Source: an uncultured Clostridia bacterium (GTDB taxonomy: Bacteria; Bacillota; Clostridia; Christensenellales; Aristaeellaceae). Taken from it: a stretch of 7,484 nucleotides of DNA. The stretch is taken from NCBI GenBank assembly GCA_934631055.1, contig CAKTXP010000118.1, positions 1 through 7,484 on the forward strand, written 5' to 3'. Below the pieces are notes generated by a model, which was given only the letters and a program-made list of their open reading frames with translations, was not told the DNA's origin and searched no databases. Every line of letters begins with the position of its first letter. Position 1 is the first letter of the stretch. Made by a program: the position numbers and the translations under genes. Shown here piece after piece: positions 6,519 through 7,484 of this stretch.

Positions 6519-6563
6519 TTATGCGGTTTTTAACTGATTTTCCTGTTCCATGTTCTCCTTCAT
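6519..6563 (-). CDS. Possible 14-residue small ORF, very uncertain
   Basis: On the minus strand an ATG at 6561-6563 opens a 14-codon frame encoding MKENMEQENQLKTA, ending in TAA at 6519-6521 just before the terminator. GTGGAG lies seven bases upstream of the ATG (plus 6571-6576), an acceptable ribosome binding site. The same frame stays open to another ATG at 6612-6614, giving 31 residues with a short hydrophobic segment, but that start has no binding site. Such a frame can easily occur by chance; it is listed because it sits between the transporter stop and the terminator and would be co-transcribed with the transporter. Confidence 0.15.
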   Translation of the reverse strand: MKENMEQENQLKTA

Positions 6564-6638
6564 GATGCTGCTCCACGATAATAGAAAAGCGCAGGAAAAA
6601 CGTCTTACTTCCATGCAGAGGTTTAACTATACTCGCAC

Positions 6639-7484
6639 TTACGATTCGTCTGATTTTTTCATAAACTCCAAATAAAGACTGTACAGCACCGCGCAGACCG
6701 GAACGCTGAAGAGCATGCCCATGACGCCGAATGCCTCGCCGCCAATCGTAACCGCCATCAAAACGAGCAGCCCCGGAAGACCGACGGATTTGCCGACAAC
6801 CTTTGGATAAATCAGATTGCCTTCAACCTGCTGCAAAACCAGCAGGAAGACGACAAACCATACTGCCTTGACAGGATCTGCCAGCAGAATCAGAAATGCG
6901 CCCAAACCGCCGCCAAGCCATGCGCCAAAGATTGGCACCAATGCGGTAACCGCGACAAACGTTGAAACCGCCCCTGCATATGGAATGCCCAGCATCAACA
7001 TGCCAACAAAGCAGAGTGCGCCGATGATGATTGCCTCCGTCAACTGGCCGCTGACAAAGTTCGTGAAGGTGTGGTTCGTCAGCGATGCGATGTTCAGCAG
7101 TCGCTGCGCCTTTCGGCATGGAAGCACCGTCAGGGTGAGTTTTTTCAAGTGAACCGCGACGCTCTCCTTTTTCGCAAGCAGATAAATGGCAAAGACAAAT
7201 GCCAGAACCGCATCGACCAAGAGGGAGAGGATGGACGTTGCCGCGCCCCATGTTACCGAAATAAGCCCGCTTCCTTCGATATTCATCCACGCGGTGATTT
7301 TCTCGATCAGCAGATCCGAATCAATGGCGTATTCTGGCAGAATGACATTGTATTTCACCGCAAAATGGGAAAACTCCATCCACCATTGACCAATTTCTTC
7401 AACATAGGCGGGAATATTGCGAATGAATTCATTTCCCGATTCCCGCAGACTCGGAATCATCATAAACACAACGGCAAATAGGAT
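6639..7484 (-). CDS. AI-2E-family transporter (5' end outside window)
   Basis: The visible C-terminal 281 residues are mostly membrane segments. Near the C-terminus stands the family's most conserved region: QQVEGNLIYPKVVGKSVGLP, then a glycine-rich membrane segment with TIGGEAFGVMG and a conserved Pro in FSVPV. A hydrophilic stretch (IPAYVEEIGQW to about KITAWMNIEG) before the membrane block matches the extracytoplasmic region of this family (Pfam AI-2E_transport, formerly UPF0118). Members include TqsA, linked to autoinducer-2, and others linked to ion or osmolyte transport, so the substrate is open. The frame stays open to the window edge through hydrophobic codons (ILFAVV), and the GTG at 7467-7469 has no binding site, so the gene continues beyond 7484. 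Family members are usually about 350-400 residues, so roughly the first quarter is missing. The two minus-strand transcription units are separate, and the terminator at 6477-6517 probably ends this one. Confidence 0.93.
   Translation of the reverse strand: MLFAVVFMMIPSLRESGNEFIRNIPAYVEEIGQWWMEFSHFAVKYNVILPEYAIDSDLLIEKITAWMNIEGSGLISVTWGAATSILSLLVDAVLAFVFAIYLLAKKESVAVHLKKLTLTVLPCRKAQRLLNIASLTNHTFTNFVSGQLTEAIIIGALCFVGMLMLGIPYAGAVSTFVAVTALVPIFGAWLGGGLGAFLILLADPVKAVWFVVFLLVLQQVEGNLIYPKVVGKSVGLPGLLVLMAVTIGGEAFGVMGMLFSVPVCAVLYSLYLEFMKKSDES

Noticed and set aside
7467..7469. GTG as the start of the AI-2E transporter
   Set aside because: No ribosome binding site precedes it, and the frame stays open with hydrophobic codons to the window edge, so it is an internal valine.

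Overview
The window looks like chromosomal DNA from a moderately GC-rich member of the Clostridia (Firmicutes). The pointers are strong AGGAGG-type ribosome binding sites, SigA-type promoters, rho-independent terminators with long stems, a secreted clostripain-family (C11) protease, an XRE/TPR-type regulator next to an ABC exporter, and an AI-2E-family permease. GC was judged by eye, not computed, and no species-level assignment is possible.

Layout from left to right. (1) The last 24 codons of an unidentified plus-strand gene end at 77 and are followed by a strong hairpin terminator (84-122). (2) A gene-free stretch, about 123-413, holds an unusual series of eight or more short hairpins. It lies between two convergent 3' ends and is most easily read as the 3' untranslated region of the minus-strand operon to its right. 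(3) A two-gene minus-strand operon encodes a secreted C11 cysteine protease (1024-3084) and a small, very acidic secreted protein (414-980). Its promoter, with an extended -10, lies at 3131-3160. (4) A divergent promoter region (3085-3329) carries a repeated ACCR-T-TGGT operator-like motif. (5) A plus-strand operon encodes an XRE-family regulator with a helical-repeat C-terminal region (3330-4406) and a fused ABC exporter (4393-6111), overlapping by 14 nt. (6) A tRNA-Asn(GUU) gene (6274-6348) has its own consensus promoter, a palindrome at the expected transcription start and its own terminator. (7) A second long hairpin terminator (6477-6517) separates it from a convergent minus-strand AI-2E-family transporter, whose 5' end lies beyond the window (6639-7484).

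How the parts may work together. The regulator and exporter are almost certainly co-transcribed, and the regulator probably controls the pair; the exported substrate is unknown. The protease and its acidic neighbour are probably co-secreted. Both are strikingly poor in lysine and arginine, the residues C11 enzymes cut after, and the protease lacks any Lys/Arg between its catalytic His and Cys, where relatives self-cleave. I found no CRISPR array, insertion sequence, phage gene or clear defence system. The most unusual parts are the hairpin cluster at 150-390 and the Lys/Arg-depleted protease pair.
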